Part shown: positions 18,512 to 28,654 of the stretch, in pieces
Numbering within the stretch: the first letter of the stretch is position 1
Layout: each line of letters starts with the position of its first letter
NCBI GenBank assembly: GCA_963747105.1
Contig: CAVVEC010000010.1
Span: 6,390-70,389 of the forward strand
DNA from: CAVVEC01 sp963747105
Lineage (GTDB): Bacteria; Acidobacteriota; Terriglobia; Terriglobales; Acidobacteriaceae
Direction: 5' to 3'
Length of the DNA stretch: 64,000 bases
The notes under the pieces: model-generated
Told to the model about the DNA's origin: nothing
Database searches by the model: none
The model's input: only the letters and a program-made list of their open reading frames with translations
Made by a program: the position numbers and the translations under genes

Positions 18512-18965
18512 CGTTCCTTTGTGCCCTTTATGGTTTCAAGACCTTGTTCTCGCTGGCCGGAAGTCTTGCAGATATGCGCTAATTCGCATCCCACATGCGA
18601 GTTCAGCCGAACGATCATATTACTCCACCGACTTGGCGAATGGTGAAAGGGGAAAGCGCAGCGAGCGGCAGGGCTGGTTCATTGAGACTACGAATCAACG
18701 AGTGCGCACTGCCGACCGTCTATCGGCCTGTTGAAAACGTTGATTTTGGGTGGCACAGCGCTAGCGCTGCGATAACCAGTCTTATTTTCAGCGTCGGTTT
18801 CAGCCGCTGAGGTCAGGATGCAAGCTGGGAAATGATTTTTCAGCAACCTGCTAGGGGGCTGAGTCTGAAATTCTACGCATAGTTTTGTCAACCCGACCGA
18901 AACGAAGCGGTGTGGAGGGCTCTGCTTTTTCAGCGGCTTCGCACGGCAGCAGCAGTCCTCGATGG
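18512..18965. other. Intergenic stretch rich in short inverted repeats
   Basis: Holds no recognised gene. It contains a copy of the D-type interspersed repeat (18727-18779), an adjacent CAGCG..CGCTG hairpin (about 18797-18811) and a TTTTTCAGCA segment, all matching in layout a copy near 48.5 kb. Confidence 0.55.
18727..18779 (-). repeat. Interspersed repeat family D, copy 1
   Basis: Read on the minus strand it runs GGTTATCGCAGCGCTAGCG, then CTGTGCCACCC, AAAATCAACG and TTTTCAACAGG. The copy at 48520-48573 has the same outer words with a different inner stem (GCAGCGTT-GAA-ACGCTGC). Shared outer sequence plus a changed but still paired stem indicates a structured repeat. Confidence 0.6.
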
Positions 18966-19502
18966 TTAGTTTTCTCCCGGCGATCGGTTCCACGCCCGCA
19001 CTCGCGGCCACCAACGAAGAACGTTGCGGCAATACTCCTCGTAGTCTGCCCCGAACTTCCCGCGCAACGTTGGCTCCTCATAGAAAACGACGAACAGATG
19101 CACGCCGAGGGCAACGGCCGCCACGGAGGCGATCAACATGGGGTTAGCGTGTCCGAACACGATCCAGAGGCCAATCCACCCGGCAGCAAAGCCAACGTAC
19201 ATCGGATTTCGCACATAACGGTAGAAACCCGTCACTACCAACCGCTGCGGCGGAGCGATGGGCGCTGGCGTACCGTGTCCCGTCCATCCGAAGTCCCAGA
19301 CACAACGCAGAGCCACCGCGAATCCCAAGACGGAAGGAACTGCCGCCAGCCATCGCCAACGCGCCGCGCCCGCTGTTTCCACGCGGAAGCCGAGCCAACC
19401 CGGCAATAGCCAGAACCACAACGCGAAGAACAGACTGCCCACGACCAGCGACGCCGCGGCGGTTAACCATCGCGCGACGCTTTCGGACTCCTTTGCTTCC
19501 AT
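18966..19502 (-). CDS. Isoprenylcysteine / phospholipid methyltransferase-like membrane protein (178 aa)
   Basis: Four to five hydrophobic helices and the conserved ICMT/PEMT motif: TGFYRYVRNPMYVGF (about residues 92-106, the SAM-binding RHP/RNP-x-Y loop) and the C-terminal EE-x2-L-x-x-KFG-x-DYEEYC (about 140-160). It methylates a lipid or small hydrophobic substrate with SAM at the membrane; the substrate is unknown. Length is typical. Confidence 0.88.
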   Translation of the reverse strand: MEAKESESVARWLTAAASLVVGSLFFALWFWLLPGWLGFRVETAGAARWRWLAAVPSVLGFAVALRCVWDFGWTGHGTPAPIAPPQRLVVTGFYRYVRNPMYVGFAAGWIGLWIVFGHANPMLIASVAAVALGVHLFVVFYEEPTLRGKFGADYEEYCRNVLRWWPRVRAWNRSPGEN

Positions 19503-19637
19503 TAGTTCCTCTGCGCCTCATTATGCTCCATCTCCCATGCAATGCCACGGAGCTTAAGGATGGATCTGGGATCGGCCTGCGCCACGAGAACCCGCGCCCA
19601 CATCGGGTTTCAATCCGACCTTCCCGCAGCGACGCCG

Positions 19638-19653
19638 TGTGATTTACGTCACA
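19638..19653. promoter_or_regulatory. Perfect CRP/FNR-type site upstream of the hem operon
   Basis: TGTGA-TTTACG-TCACA, a perfect TGTGA-N6-TCACA dyad. A -10 TATAAT follows at 19703-19708 with a poor -35, as expected for an activated promoter. The site centre lies about 70 bp before the likely start of transcription, a usual class I position. The regulator family (CRP, DNR or FNR) is inferred. Confidence 0.65.
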
Positions 19654-19756
19654 TCGCCCTGTGATAACCCCTGCTGCCCTCTGCCCCAGCCGTAGGGCAG
19701 ACTATAATCACCTGAACGGGGGGAGGACGCCCGCAGTAGGGAAACAGAATTCATTT

Positions 19757-20572
19757 ATGCCGATACTTTGGCTTCGAGTCGCGCTGGGCTGTTACGCGGT
19801 CGGGCTGCTTTATGCGCTGGTGGCGCTCACTCGCACCAGCGACCTGCTCAACCGCGTCGCCTTGCACGCCGCTTATTTGGGGATGGTGTTCCACTTCGTC
19901 TCGCTAACCGACGCCTTTCTGGTTTCCGGCCAGGTTACGCTGACTTCGATCCACAATGCCGAATCCGTGCTGGGTTTTCTGGTCATGGTCGTGTTCATGA
20001 TCGTTTACCTGGTGTACCAGACCACCTCGCCGGGTATCGTCATTTTTCCCTTGGTGTTTCTGCTGACTTTCATCGCCGCGACGGGCGAGGCGCCGTTCCT
20101 GCTCACATCGCCGGGCTTGCACAAGGGTTGGCTGCTCGCGCACATTGCGCTGATCTTTACCGGTTATGCGGCGCTGATTCTTAGTTTTGGCGCCAGCCTG
20201 CTGTATTTGATTCAGGAGCGGTCGCTCAAGTCCAAGAGGCCGGGAGGGATTCTCTCTCGTCTTCCCGCGCTCGAGGTGATCGACGAAATCGGTTTTCGCT
20301 CGCTGCTGCTCGGTTTTCCTTTCATGACCCTGGGCTTGATTGCGGGCACTGTGGTGGCGCAGGCCACCTATGGGCGCGTAAATCTTCTCGATCCCAAGAT
20401 TCTGCTTTCGATCTTGATGTGGGCGGTTTACCTGATCCTGCTCTACACACGCTGGAGTGCGGGATGGCGTGGCCGCCGCGCCGCCTATCTCGCTGCCGGG
20501 GCGTTTGCCGCGGCCGTCGTGGCGTGGGCAGCCAACTATTTCAGCACGATTCACAGGTTCGCACAGTCATGA
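19757..20572 (+). CDS. HemX/CcsA-like cytochrome c assembly membrane protein (271 aa)
   Basis: Eight or so hydrophobic helices with the CcsA/CcmC/HemX pattern; histidines sit at helix ends (HAAYLGMVFHFVSL, HKGWLLAHIALIF). Proteins of this type beside hemA are called HemX and influence glutamyl-tRNA reductase or handle heme. I chose the ATG at 19757, which starts directly before the first helix. The stop overlaps the hemA start (ATGA), so it is the first gene of the tetrapyrrole operon. Confidence 0.85.
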   Translation: MPILWLRVALGCYAVGLLYALVALTRTSDLLNRVALHAAYLGMVFHFVSLTDAFLVSGQVTLTSIHNAESVLGFLVMVVFMIVYLVYQTTSPGIVIFPLVFLLTFIAATGEAPFLLTSPGLHKGWLLAHIALIFTGYAALILSFGASLLYLIQERSLKSKRPGGILSRLPALEVIDEIGFRSLLLGFPFMTLGLIAGTVVAQATYGRVNLLDPKILLSILMWAVYLILLYTRWSAGWRGRRAAYLAAGAFAAAVVAWAANYFSTIHRFAQS

Positions 20573-21898
20573 CCTTCCAGCTCATCGGCGTGAATCATAA
20601 GAGTGCCCCGGTCGAAGTACGTGAGCGTCTCGCGATTCCCGAGGCTAAGCTGCCCGAAGCCTTAAGGCGCTTCACGCGGCACCCGGGAGTGGAGGAAGGC
20701 CTGATTCTTAGCACCTGCAATCGCGTGGAACTCGTGGCGCGGTGCAAGAACGGCGGCGCCGATCTGCGGGGTTTTCTGGGCGAGTATTTCCAGATGGAAC
20801 GCTCCGTGATTGATCCCCATCTTTACGAATATCGCGAACAGGACGCCGTTCGTCATATGTTCCGCGTGACCTCGAGCCTGGATTCCATGGTGGTGGGCGA
20901 GGCGCAAATTCTCGGCCAGGTGAAGGAGGCCTATGCCACGGCGCGCGCCGTGGGAGCGGTGAATTCCCAGCTCGATCAGTTGCTGACCCGCGCCTTTGCG
21001 GTCGCCAAGCGGGTGCGGACGCGAGACCGCTGTCGGTTCATCGGCGGTCTCGGTGGCGTCGGTTGCCGTCGAACTGGCCAAGAAGATTTTCGGATCTCTT
21101 GCAGGGCAAAACGTGTATCTGGTGGGAGCGGGCAAGATGACCGAACTCGCCGCCCGCCATCTCTTGGCGCACGGGGCGTCGTCAATCTTCGTGGCCAATC
21201 GCACTTACGACCGGGCCATCGGGCTGGCGCAGAAATTCAACGGCCAGGCGATTGAGTTCAGCCGGCTTTACGACACCTGTGATCGTGCCGACATCGTCAT
21301 TACTTCCACGGGCGCCCCGCATGCGATTTTCCGTCGCGAGCATGGAGAGCTTTTCCTCAGCCGCCGCAAGAACCGCCCCATGTTCTTCATTGACATCGCC
21401 GTGCCCCGCGATGTCGATTCGGAGATGAACAAGCTGGACGGCATCTTTGTGTACGACATTGACGATCTGCAGCAGGCGGTAGCTTCGCACGTCGCCGATC
21501 GCAGAAAAGAAGCCGACCGTGCTGACACCATCATCAACGACGAAGTCGCCCGCTTCCAGGCTCGTTTGCAGACGCTGGATGTCGTGCCCACCATCGTGTC
21601 GCTGCAAGACCACCTGGAAACCATCCGCCAGGCCGAGATTGACCGCGTGCGCGGGCGGCTGGGCAGCCTTTCGCCTGAGCAGGAACTCGCCGTTGAAACC
21701 CTGACTCGCGGCATCGTGAACAAGATCATGCATACCCCCGTGACTACCCTGAAAACCGCGGCCCGTGAGGCCGAGGCGACCACAGTGGTGGATGTTGTCC
21801 GCCGCCTGTTCAATCTGCAGGGTTCCCAGAACAAGGAAAACCAGAATAAGGAAAAGAAGGCGGCGAAATCCGGCGGTCAGCCCGGAGGGCAGGGCTGA
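20569..21898 (+). CDS. hemA: Glutamyl-tRNA reductase, one frameshift
   Basis: First committed step of C5 tetrapyrrole synthesis: reduces glutamyl-tRNA to glutamate-1-semialdehyde with NADPH. N-terminal catalytic domain: GVNHKSAPVEVRE and the active-site Cys in LSTCNRVEL; SLDSMVVGEAQILGQVKEAY follows. After an extra base near 21019 (ACGCGAG for ACGGAG or ACCGAG) the frame shifts to GSSAVSVASVAVELA, the NADPH-binding VYLVGAGKM, and the helical dimerisation domain. Joined length is about 442 aa, as usual. The tail is Lys/Asn-rich (KENQNKEKK). The stop overlaps hemC (TGATG). Confidence 0.9.
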
Positions 21899-22836
21899 TG
21901 GCCCGCCTACGCATCGGTTCCCGAGGATCGCAACTCGCGCTCTGGCAAGCCAATCACATCAGCGCCCTGTTGCGCGAACGCGGCCACGAAGTGGAAATCG
22001 AAATCATCAAGACTACCGGCGACAAAATCACCGACGTCGCTCTCGCTAAAGTCGGCACCAAAGGCATGTTCACCAAGGAGATTGAAGAGGCACTGGCCGA
22101 AGGCCGCGTCGATCTCGCCGTACATAGCTTGAAGGATTTGCCTACCGATATTTCTCTTGGCTTCGAGATCGCCGCCATCACCCGCGGGAGAATCCGTGCG
22201 ACGTACTTTGTTCCCGCAAGTACGCAAGTATCGAAGCGTTGCCTCGCGGAGCGCGGGTCGGCACCAGCAGCCTGCGCCGCCAGGCACAGTTGAAGGCCTT
22301 GCGGCCTGATCTCGATATTCATCCCGCTGCGCGGCAATGTGGATACCCGCCTGCGCAAACTGGAAGCGGGCGAATACGATGCCATCATTCTGGCGGCGGC
22401 GGGTCTGAACCGCCTGGGGAAAACCGAATTGGTGAAGCAGATTATTCCCGCCGAGGTCATGTGTCCGGCGGCCGGCCAGGGCGCGCTGGGCATCGAAATC
22501 CGCGCCGGCGATTCCGTCGACGCGGCAGCATCTCGCGTTCCTGGACGATGCCGCGGCACGCGCCACCACCACCTGCGAGCGCGCACTGCTGAACAAACTG
22601 GGTGGCGGCTGCCAGGTTCCAATCGGCGCCTTCGCCGAAGTATGCGATGGACGGACTGCAGCTCGACGCCGATCGTCGCGCATCCCGATGGCTCCAAGGT
22701 TCTCCGCGAATCGCGGCAGGGCACCGATCCGGTTCAGCTGGGCGAATCCGTCGGCGAGGCCTTGCTGCGCCGCGGCGGCGACGCGATCCTGGAAGCAGTC
22801 TACGGGCAGGGAATTGCCGTGCCCCAGCAACCATGA
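21898..22836 (+). CDS. hemC: Porphobilinogen deaminase (hydroxymethylbilane synthase), about four indels
   Basis: Polymerises four porphobilinogens. Recognisable pieces in changing frames: RIGSRGSQLALWQANHI, KGMFTKEIEEAL, VDLAVHSLKDLPT; then ARVGTSSLRRQAQL; then NVDTRLRKLEAGEYDAIILA and CPAAGQGALGIE; then CERALLNKLGGGCQVPIGAF with the dipyrromethane-binding Cys; then VAHPDGSKVLRESR. Breaks: a missing C near 22187, an extra C near 22330, an indel near 22515 and one or two near 22640-22672. Joined length about 310 aa, as expected. It lies between hemA and hemD in the operon. Confidence 0.88.
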
Positions 22837-22913
22837 AATCCGGCGGAGGTAATGCTCGTGTGGGAACGGGCGTCCTCGCGGGGAAGCGAAATCGAAAATC
22901 GGTTTTGGGGAAG

Positions 22914-22933
22914 GGCACGGCTTCAGCCGTGCC
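22914..22933. repeat. Perfect 20-bp palindrome GGCACGGCTTCAGCCGTGCC
   Basis: Arms GGCACGGCT / AGCCGTGCC around TC, in the hemC-hemD spacer. It belongs to a GGGAAGGGCACGG.. interspersed type, partially present again at 43078-43089. It could be a repeat element or an RNA hairpin within the operon transcript. Confidence 0.6.
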
Positions 22934-22998
22934 GAAAGTTTGTCGATGCCCGGCGACCCGAGCGGGCGTAGCCCGCGAGGATTTAATCCTTTTGCTGC

Positions 22999-23825
22999 TT
23001 GAAAAACCATAGACAACATGGTCGTTCGCTTTCCGGCCTGCGCATCCTCGTCGGCCGCGCCCGCCATCAGGCCAGCGCTCTTTCGTCGGGCCTGCGTAGA
23101 GCTGGGCGCCAAGTCATCGAAATTCCCTTCATCGAAATCCGCAAGCCGCGCTCCTACAAGCCTCTCGATTCCGCGCTCAAGAATCTCCCCGACTACGACT
23201 GGCTCATCCTCACCAGCGTAAACGGAGTCGAAGCCTTGTGGGATCGACTAAGAAACTTGCGATCTCACCAGGAAAGCACTTGCCGCACCTGAAAATCGCG
23301 GCCATCGGTCCCGCAACCAAGAAGGCGATCGAAAGCGCGGCTTCGGGTCGACATGGTGCCAGAAGAATACGTAGCTGAGTCGGTGGTCAAAGAGCCTGCG
23401 CGAGCAAGTGGCGGGAAAGCGACGTGCTGTTGGCCCGCGCCAAAGTTGCCCGCGACGTGATCCCACGGCGAACTGCGCAAGCTGGGCGCGAAGGTGGATG
23501 TGGTCGAAGCCTATGAAACCGTGATCCCGCAGTTCCTCTCGCGCTCGCCTGCGGGCCTTGCTGAAAGACCCAAAGCGCCGCCCTGACGTGATCACGTTCA
23601 CCAGTTCGTCAACGGTGAGAAATTTCGTGTAGCTTTGCTGGGAAAGACATGTGGCGCGGGCTCCCCCGCCCGCGAAAAGCAAGCTCAATTGAGGGCATCC
23701 GCTTCGCTTCCATCGGCCCCGTCACTTCTTCCACCCTGCGCGAACTCGGCCTCCCGGTGGACATCGAAGCCAAGCAATACACCATTCCGGGCCTGATTGA
23801 GGCAATTGTTGAAGCGATTGGTTGA
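22999..23825 (+). CDS. hemD: Uroporphyrinogen-III synthase, several frameshifts
   Basis: Pieces in order: SGLRILVGRARHQASALSSG and VIEIPFIEIRKP (first HemD domain), DYDWLILTSVNGVEALWDRL (substrate-cleft motif), then, in other frames, KIAAIGPATKKAIES, LLARAKVARDVIP, KRRPDVITFTSSSTVRNFV, and the end IRFASIGPVTSSTLRELGL ... YTIPGLIEAIVEAIG with stop at 23823-23825. At least five indels lie between 23245 and 23690. The start is probably TTG at 22999 or just upstream. It closes the linear tetrapyrrole to uroporphyrinogen III. Confidence 0.78.
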
Positions 23826-23858
23826 AGCAGACGTTGCGAGCGGCGTCCCTTGGCCTAC

Positions 23859-25865
23859 CTATTCCGTCACCGTGCACCCGCAGTCCGCCGGAGGCACGTG
23901 TGCCTTCAGAAAGTCGGCTACCCGCTTGTACGCGTCAATCTGATTTTCGACCCGGGCGAAGCCGTGGCCTTCGTTTTCGTAGATTTTCAACTCCACCGTC
24001 CCGCCGCGCTTCTTGATGGCGTCCACCACCTGCTGCGATTCCTCATCCGGACAGCGCGGGTCGTGTCCGCCCGCCAGCAGCAGCAGCGGCGCCTTGATCT
24101 GGTCCACGAAGAAAATCGGCGAGCGATCGTCGAAACAGAGCCTTGTTCTTCTCCGGATCGCCCATGGTCGCCAGGTCCGACTGCTGCAGCACCGGGTCTT
24201 CGTTCTGAATTTCCGTGAACCAGTTCACAAACGGCACGATCGGCACACCCGCGGCCCACACTTCCGGCGCCTTGGTCACGCCCATCATGGTCAGATAGCC
24301 GCCGTAGCTGCCGCCCATCAACGACGATCTTCTTGGGATCGAGATAGCCGGTCTGCTTGATGAAGTCCGCCGCCGCCAGCACGTCCTGCAGATCGCCGCC
24401 GCCCATGTCGAACAGATTCGCGTGCTGAAACTCCTTGCCATACCCGGTCGAGCCGCGATAGTTGGGCGCGATCACCATGTAGCCCTGGTTGACCATGTAC
24501 TGAACGAAGCGGTTGAACGAATTCACCGTCTGCGCCGCCGGGCCGCCGTGCACATAAACCATGGCGGCATTCTGCCCGTTGCGCACCATGTTGTAGGGCA
24601 CATAGACGAACGCCGAGATCGTCCACTTGCCGTCGCGGCTGGGATAGTGCACCAGAAACGGCTCGACCATGTCCTCGCGACCGCACGCCCGCCACCAGCG
24701 AATGCGTAATCTGATGCGAATTTCCCGCTCGCCAGGTCGATAGACCCAGAGATCGCCGGGAGCGTCGGCCCGTTATGGTAGTAAAGCAGGCGCGATGCCA
24801 TCGCGCCTGAACGCGGAATGTCCCGCCGCAGGCTTGTTCACGCCCTTTGGACAAGGGCAGAGACGGTAGTTTTTCCCGGCGACAGGAAATCGTGCAAATA
24901 GATATTGGTGTTGCCATCCACATTCGCGGTCCAGGTAACGTGCTTGCCGTCCGGAGAAAAATCGCCGCCGTTGATCTCCCATTTGTCCTGCGTAAGCCAG
25001 GAAATTTTCTTGGTCGCGATGTCGAGCAGCCCGACGTTCTCGTAGCCATTCGCGGCGTTCGAGGTGATCAGCAGCTTCTTGCCGTCGGGCGAGAAATCGT
25101 CGGCCCGGTAAAGCTGCTCGCCCTCATGCGGCGTCAGCAGCGTGCTCTGGCCGGTGGCGACTTCGGCGACGAAGATATTCGAATCCGTTCCCTTGGCCTG
25201 CTACTGGGTGTAGGCGATCCACTTGCCGTCGCGCGACCAGATCGGATTGACATTCAGTTTGTCCGGCGGGTGTGCGCTGGTAACGTGCTTCACGTCGCGC
25301 ATCAGCATGTCGTAAGACATCAATCTCGTACACCGAGGACGTCTTCGGCTTGACCGTGTAGGCCAGATAGCGGCCGTCGGGCGACCAGCCGGATATTCTT
25401 CCGCAATCTGGCGCGTTTGGTCAGGTTCACCACCTGGCCGGTCTTCGGCGAAACGATGAAAATATCCCACTGCTCATCGCCGTCGTAGTCGGACATGTAG
25501 GCGATCCATTTGCCGTCGGGCGACCAGGCAGGCGCGGCTCTGCCGCTGATCGCTGATGGTCAGCTGCGTCGGCCAGCCGCCCTCCGCCGGCACCAGCCAA
25601 AGATTGTTCCGTCCGCTGATATTGGTGACGAAGGCGATCGTCTTGCCATCCGGCGACCAGGCGGCGCCGCCAATCTGGCGCGTCATGTACAGCTTCTCGA
25701 TGGAAAGACTCTGCTGATTCTGCTCGACGTGGGCGTTGGGTTTGCTGGCGATCTGCTTGGGATCGGTGATGACTTGGGGCGCAGGCAACGTCTGGGCCAC
25801 GGGGCTGAGTGCGAGACCACAGTGCTCATGAAGATGACGATAGCAAAGAGAAACAGAGTGCGCAT
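23859..25865 (-). CDS. S9 family (prolyl oligopeptidase-type) peptidase, many frameshifts
   Basis: Signal peptide (MRTLFLFAIVIFMSTVVSHS) at 25865. The N-terminal half has several WD40-like PD40 units (GGAAWSPDGKTIAFVTN, DFSPDGKKLLITSN, DFSPDGKHVTWTAN), a beta-propeller gate. The C-terminal alpha/beta-hydrolase has the nucleophile GGSYGGYLTM, Asp in GGHDPRCP and His in NEGHGF. Together they define a secreted acylaminoacyl/dipeptidyl peptidase of about 660 aa. Roughly ten single-base indels and an in-frame stop near 25202 break the frame; the rich motif conservation suggests sequence errors rather than a dead gene. Confidence 0.82.
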
Positions 25866-25921
25866 GAAGATTCGCCGTTGGACGGGTTACAGAGAAAAAG
25901 TCTAACAGAGCACGGAACATG

Positions 25922-26123
25922 TCATCCTGTCATCTTGAGCGGAGCAGCTGCGTCGCGCTCGCGAAGTGGCTCGCGGAGTCGAAAGATCCCTACGTCAGGC
26001 CGCCCGAAGGATCGTGACCGAGGCGCATGGGACCGGCGATGCTGGCAGGCGAGGAATCCGTGACGTGACGATCCCTGCAGAGTCCCTCGACTCCGCATGT
26101 ACTTCGTAAGATTCATGCTACGC
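25922..26123. repeat. Interspersed repeat family B (GTCATCCTGAGCG type), composite copy
   Basis: TCATCTTGAGCGGAGCAGC ... GGAGTCGAAAGATCCCTAC at the left and its inverted counterpart (CCCTCGACTCCGC ... GCTACGCTCAGAATGACA) at the right face each other across about 90 bp. Similar words occur at 29626, 36071, 42795 and 46437. It lies between nth and the S9 peptidase gene. Confidence 0.6.
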
Positions 26124-26847
26124 TCAGAATGACAAATTCACTGGTTCGCTACGGCTTGCGCTCTTGTGAATCTCCACCGTGCTCCACGTCTTGTCCGCCG
26201 CGTGGCAGAATTCTCCAGCGGACACTCCACACACTTGGCCGGCGCGCCATGCACAGCTTCCGTCCATGCCAGATGATCTGATGGGAGAACAGAATCCACT
26301 TCTCGCGCGGAATCACCTTCATCAGATCCTGCTCGATCTTGGCCGGTCCGTCGTTCTTCGTCAGCTCCAGGCGCCGCGCGATGCGGGTCACGTGGGTATC
26401 CACCACCACGCCTTCGGCTTTCTGAACCACGTGCCCAGCACGACATTGGCGGTCTTGCGCGCCACTCCGGGCAAGGTGAGCAGCTTGTCCATGTCGTCCG
26501 GCACTTCGCCGCTGAAATCACTGACGATCTTCTTCGCCGCGCCCACCACCGATTTGGATTTGTTGCGGAAAAAGCCGGTGGAACGAATATCGGGCTGCAG
26601 CTGCTCCGGCGTAAGCGCGGCAAAATCCTCGAACCGTCGGATACTTTCGAAACAGCTCCGGCGTCACCCGGTTGACATTCACGTCGGTGGACTGCGCCGA
26701 AAGGATCGTCGCCACCAGCAGCTCCCATGCGCTCTTGTGGTGCAGCGCGCAGGTGACATCGGGATAAAGCTGGTCCAGCCGCTTCAGAATCTCCGCGATG
26801 CGCTCCGGCGCCAGCGGATCGTAGCGCTTCGAATCATTGGCGCGAAC
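26124..26847 (-). CDS. nth: Endonuclease III, several frameshifts
   Basis: DNA glycosylase/AP lyase for oxidised pyrimidines. Pieces: ERIAEILKRLDQLYPDVTCA, LLVATILSAQSTDVNVNRVT (helix-hairpin-helix region), LTLPGVARKTANVVLG with the catalytic Lys, VVDTHVTRIARRL with the catalytic Asp, and a C-terminal Fe-S cluster segment (C-x6-C-x2-C-x5-C around CMAR..KCVECPLENSC) read across two frames. The repaired frame ends at 26124. At least three indels occur. The true start is unclear: upstream of 26847 the frame runs into an interspersed repeat. Confidence 0.82.
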
Positions 26848-26913
26848 GCCTTTCGTTGGTCGCGAAGTGGGGACGGGGGGCCTTCCAATTGCAGTCAGAC
26901 GCCCGGCGGTCTT

Positions 26914-26945
26914 GGCGGACAGGAGTGTCCGCGCCACACGAGCGC
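26914..26945 (-). repeat. Interspersed repeat family C (GTGTGGCGCGGACA hairpin), copy 1
   Basis: Minus strand: GTGTGGCGCGGACACTCCT followed by GTCCGC. The GCGGACA / TGTCCGC arms can pair. The same word occurs at 42951-42978 (plus) and 47725-47755 (minus). Confidence 0.6.
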
Positions 26946-27120
26946 CCTCCTGACGTCCAGTCTTCGCAGGTTGGCGTGGAACAATGCCGCGTGGCATGGG
27001 GTAGCGCTCCTTCCTCGCGCTGAGCTTAAAATGCTAACAGAAAGAAGGAATCGTGCGCCGGAATAGCGGTTCGTTCCGCACAGTTGGGGAACACAGGAAT
27101 TCTCTGAGCTCGTGCATTGG

Positions 27121-28455
27121 CTATGGCTGGAAGATGTAGCCTTCACCCTGTTGCGAATTGGAACCGCGGGTCTGCCCAGGCGCGCCGACCAACAAGGTAT
27201 TTGTTTTGATCATCACGGAGTTGCCGAACCACGCGTACTCAGTTCCATCGGAGGCGGTCAACTTGGCATTGAACTTAGCAGTGCTCTTCCAGCCGTTCGC
27301 GGGTTCTTTGTACAGGTACGCTGCGCCTTGTTGGAGATTGGAGCCGACAGTTACGCCAATGGCTCCCACCAGGACGGTTTTCTTCGCGACTGAAACCCCG
27401 AATCCGAAAAAATTACCCACCACCCCATCCGAAGCGATGAGCCGGGCCTTCTGAATTTCGTTTTTCCATCCGCTCGCCGGTTTGACCCACACGTAGGCCG
27501 CACCCTGCTCCTTTTTGGAATCGATGACAGTGTCGGGCGCTCCCGCCACAACTGTGTCACCTATGATCGACGCAGAGAAGCCCAGAAGATCGCCACTCGT
27601 ACCCTGTGACGCTGTGAGCTCGGCGGCCTGGTTCATGTCTTTCCATCCGCTTGCCGGTTTGACGAAGACGTATGCCGCTCCCGAACCCTGTCCACTGTAG
27701 TTCGGCGCCCCTGCCGCGATCGCCTGACCGCTGATGGAAACAGAGTATCCCAACTCCGCACCAAACTTCGGATTTGAGGCCGTTAGTTTGGCGTTCTGGG
27801 TGCCGTCTTTCCAACCCGTCGCCGGCTTGAGGAACACGTACACGGCGCCTGCTGACCCGACCGACTGAACCGTGGCAAAGGGCGCGGCTGCCACTACGAG
27901 CCTTCCCTGGATGGCGACCGAAGCACCCAGCAGGTCAAAAACTTGGCCATCGGAGGCGGTAAGCTTAGCGGTCTCGGTCATGTCCGTCCAGCCGCCCGCT
28001 GGCTTGACGAAGATATACGCGGCGCCCTGATTTCCGTGCGAGCCGATCTTGGCATACGGCTCCCCCACAACGATGGTATCGCCATCAATGGCTACGGAAC
28101 CGCCGAAATGAACCGCTGGCCCGCCGTCCGAAGGGGTCAGCTTTGCAAGCTGGGTCGAATTTCCCCAACCGCTCGCCGGTTTTACGTACACATACGCACA
28201 CCCTTCCTGATTATTAGAGCCAACGGGAGCTTGAGGCGCCCCCAGCACAACCGTGTTCCCGCTGACGGCGACGCTCTCGGCCAACTGATCACCCGCACCT
28301 CCGTCTGACGCGGTCAGTTCCGCCAACTGGGCCCAAGCCGCTGGCATGCGCGCGGTATGGGTCACATCTGCGGTGTGCGATTGGGAGGGGCCATCCACTG
28401 CTCTAGAGTTCAAGCTCAGGAACAGCAGCAGAACCAAAAGCCGATGTGCGGTCAT
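27121..28455 (-). CDS. Secreted FG-GAP repeat protein (444 aa)
   Basis: Signal peptide in residues 1-22 (LLVLLLFLSLNSRA), then seven repeats of about 57 residues with the pattern LTASDG-x3-D-x-LG-x-SV-x-I-x2-x-T-VVVGAP-x-A-x3-G-x3-QGAAYVFVKPA-x-GW (FG-GAP_2 type), the layout of a seven-bladed propeller. The last repeats are spaced evenly. The ATG at 28455 has a GAGGAG ribosome site 9 nt upstream; the longer frame is unlikely. Function unknown; exported. Confidence 0.87.
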   Translation of the reverse strand: MTAHRLLVLLLFLSLNSRAVDGPSQSHTADVTHTARMPAAWAQLAELTASDGGAGDQLAESVAVSGNTVVLGAPQAPVGSNNQEGCAYVYVKPASGWGNSTQLAKLTPSDGGPAVHFGGSVAIDGDTIVVGEPYAKIGSHGNQGAAYIFVKPAGGWTDMTETAKLTASDGQVFDLLGASVAIQGRLVVAAAPFATVQSVGSAGAVYVFLKPATGWKDGTQNAKLTASNPKFGAELGYSVSISGQAIAAGAPNYSGQGSGAAYVFVKPASGWKDMNQAAELTASQGTSGDLLGFSASIIGDTVVAGAPDTVIDSKKEQGAAYVWVKPASGWKNEIQKARLIASDGVVGNFFGFGVSVAKKTVLVGAIGVTVGSNLQQGAAYLYKEPANGWKSTAKFNAKLTASDGTEYAWFGNSVMIKTNTLLVGAPGQTRGSNSQQGEGYIFQP

Positions 28456-28654
28456 GAAAAACTCCTCAAAGTGGGACCAACGTTCCGTGCCAGGCTTGGC
28501 AGACGTGTCGTGCACAGACCTCCGCCAGCCCCAGCTAGTCTCCCGCCCTCATTACAAGGTGTCAAGATGAAAGGCTTTTCACCCTCGAAACGATTGACGA
28601 TTGCCGGGACGCTAGGTAGTCTGGAGTTGATCCGAGAAAACAAAGGAAAACCCC

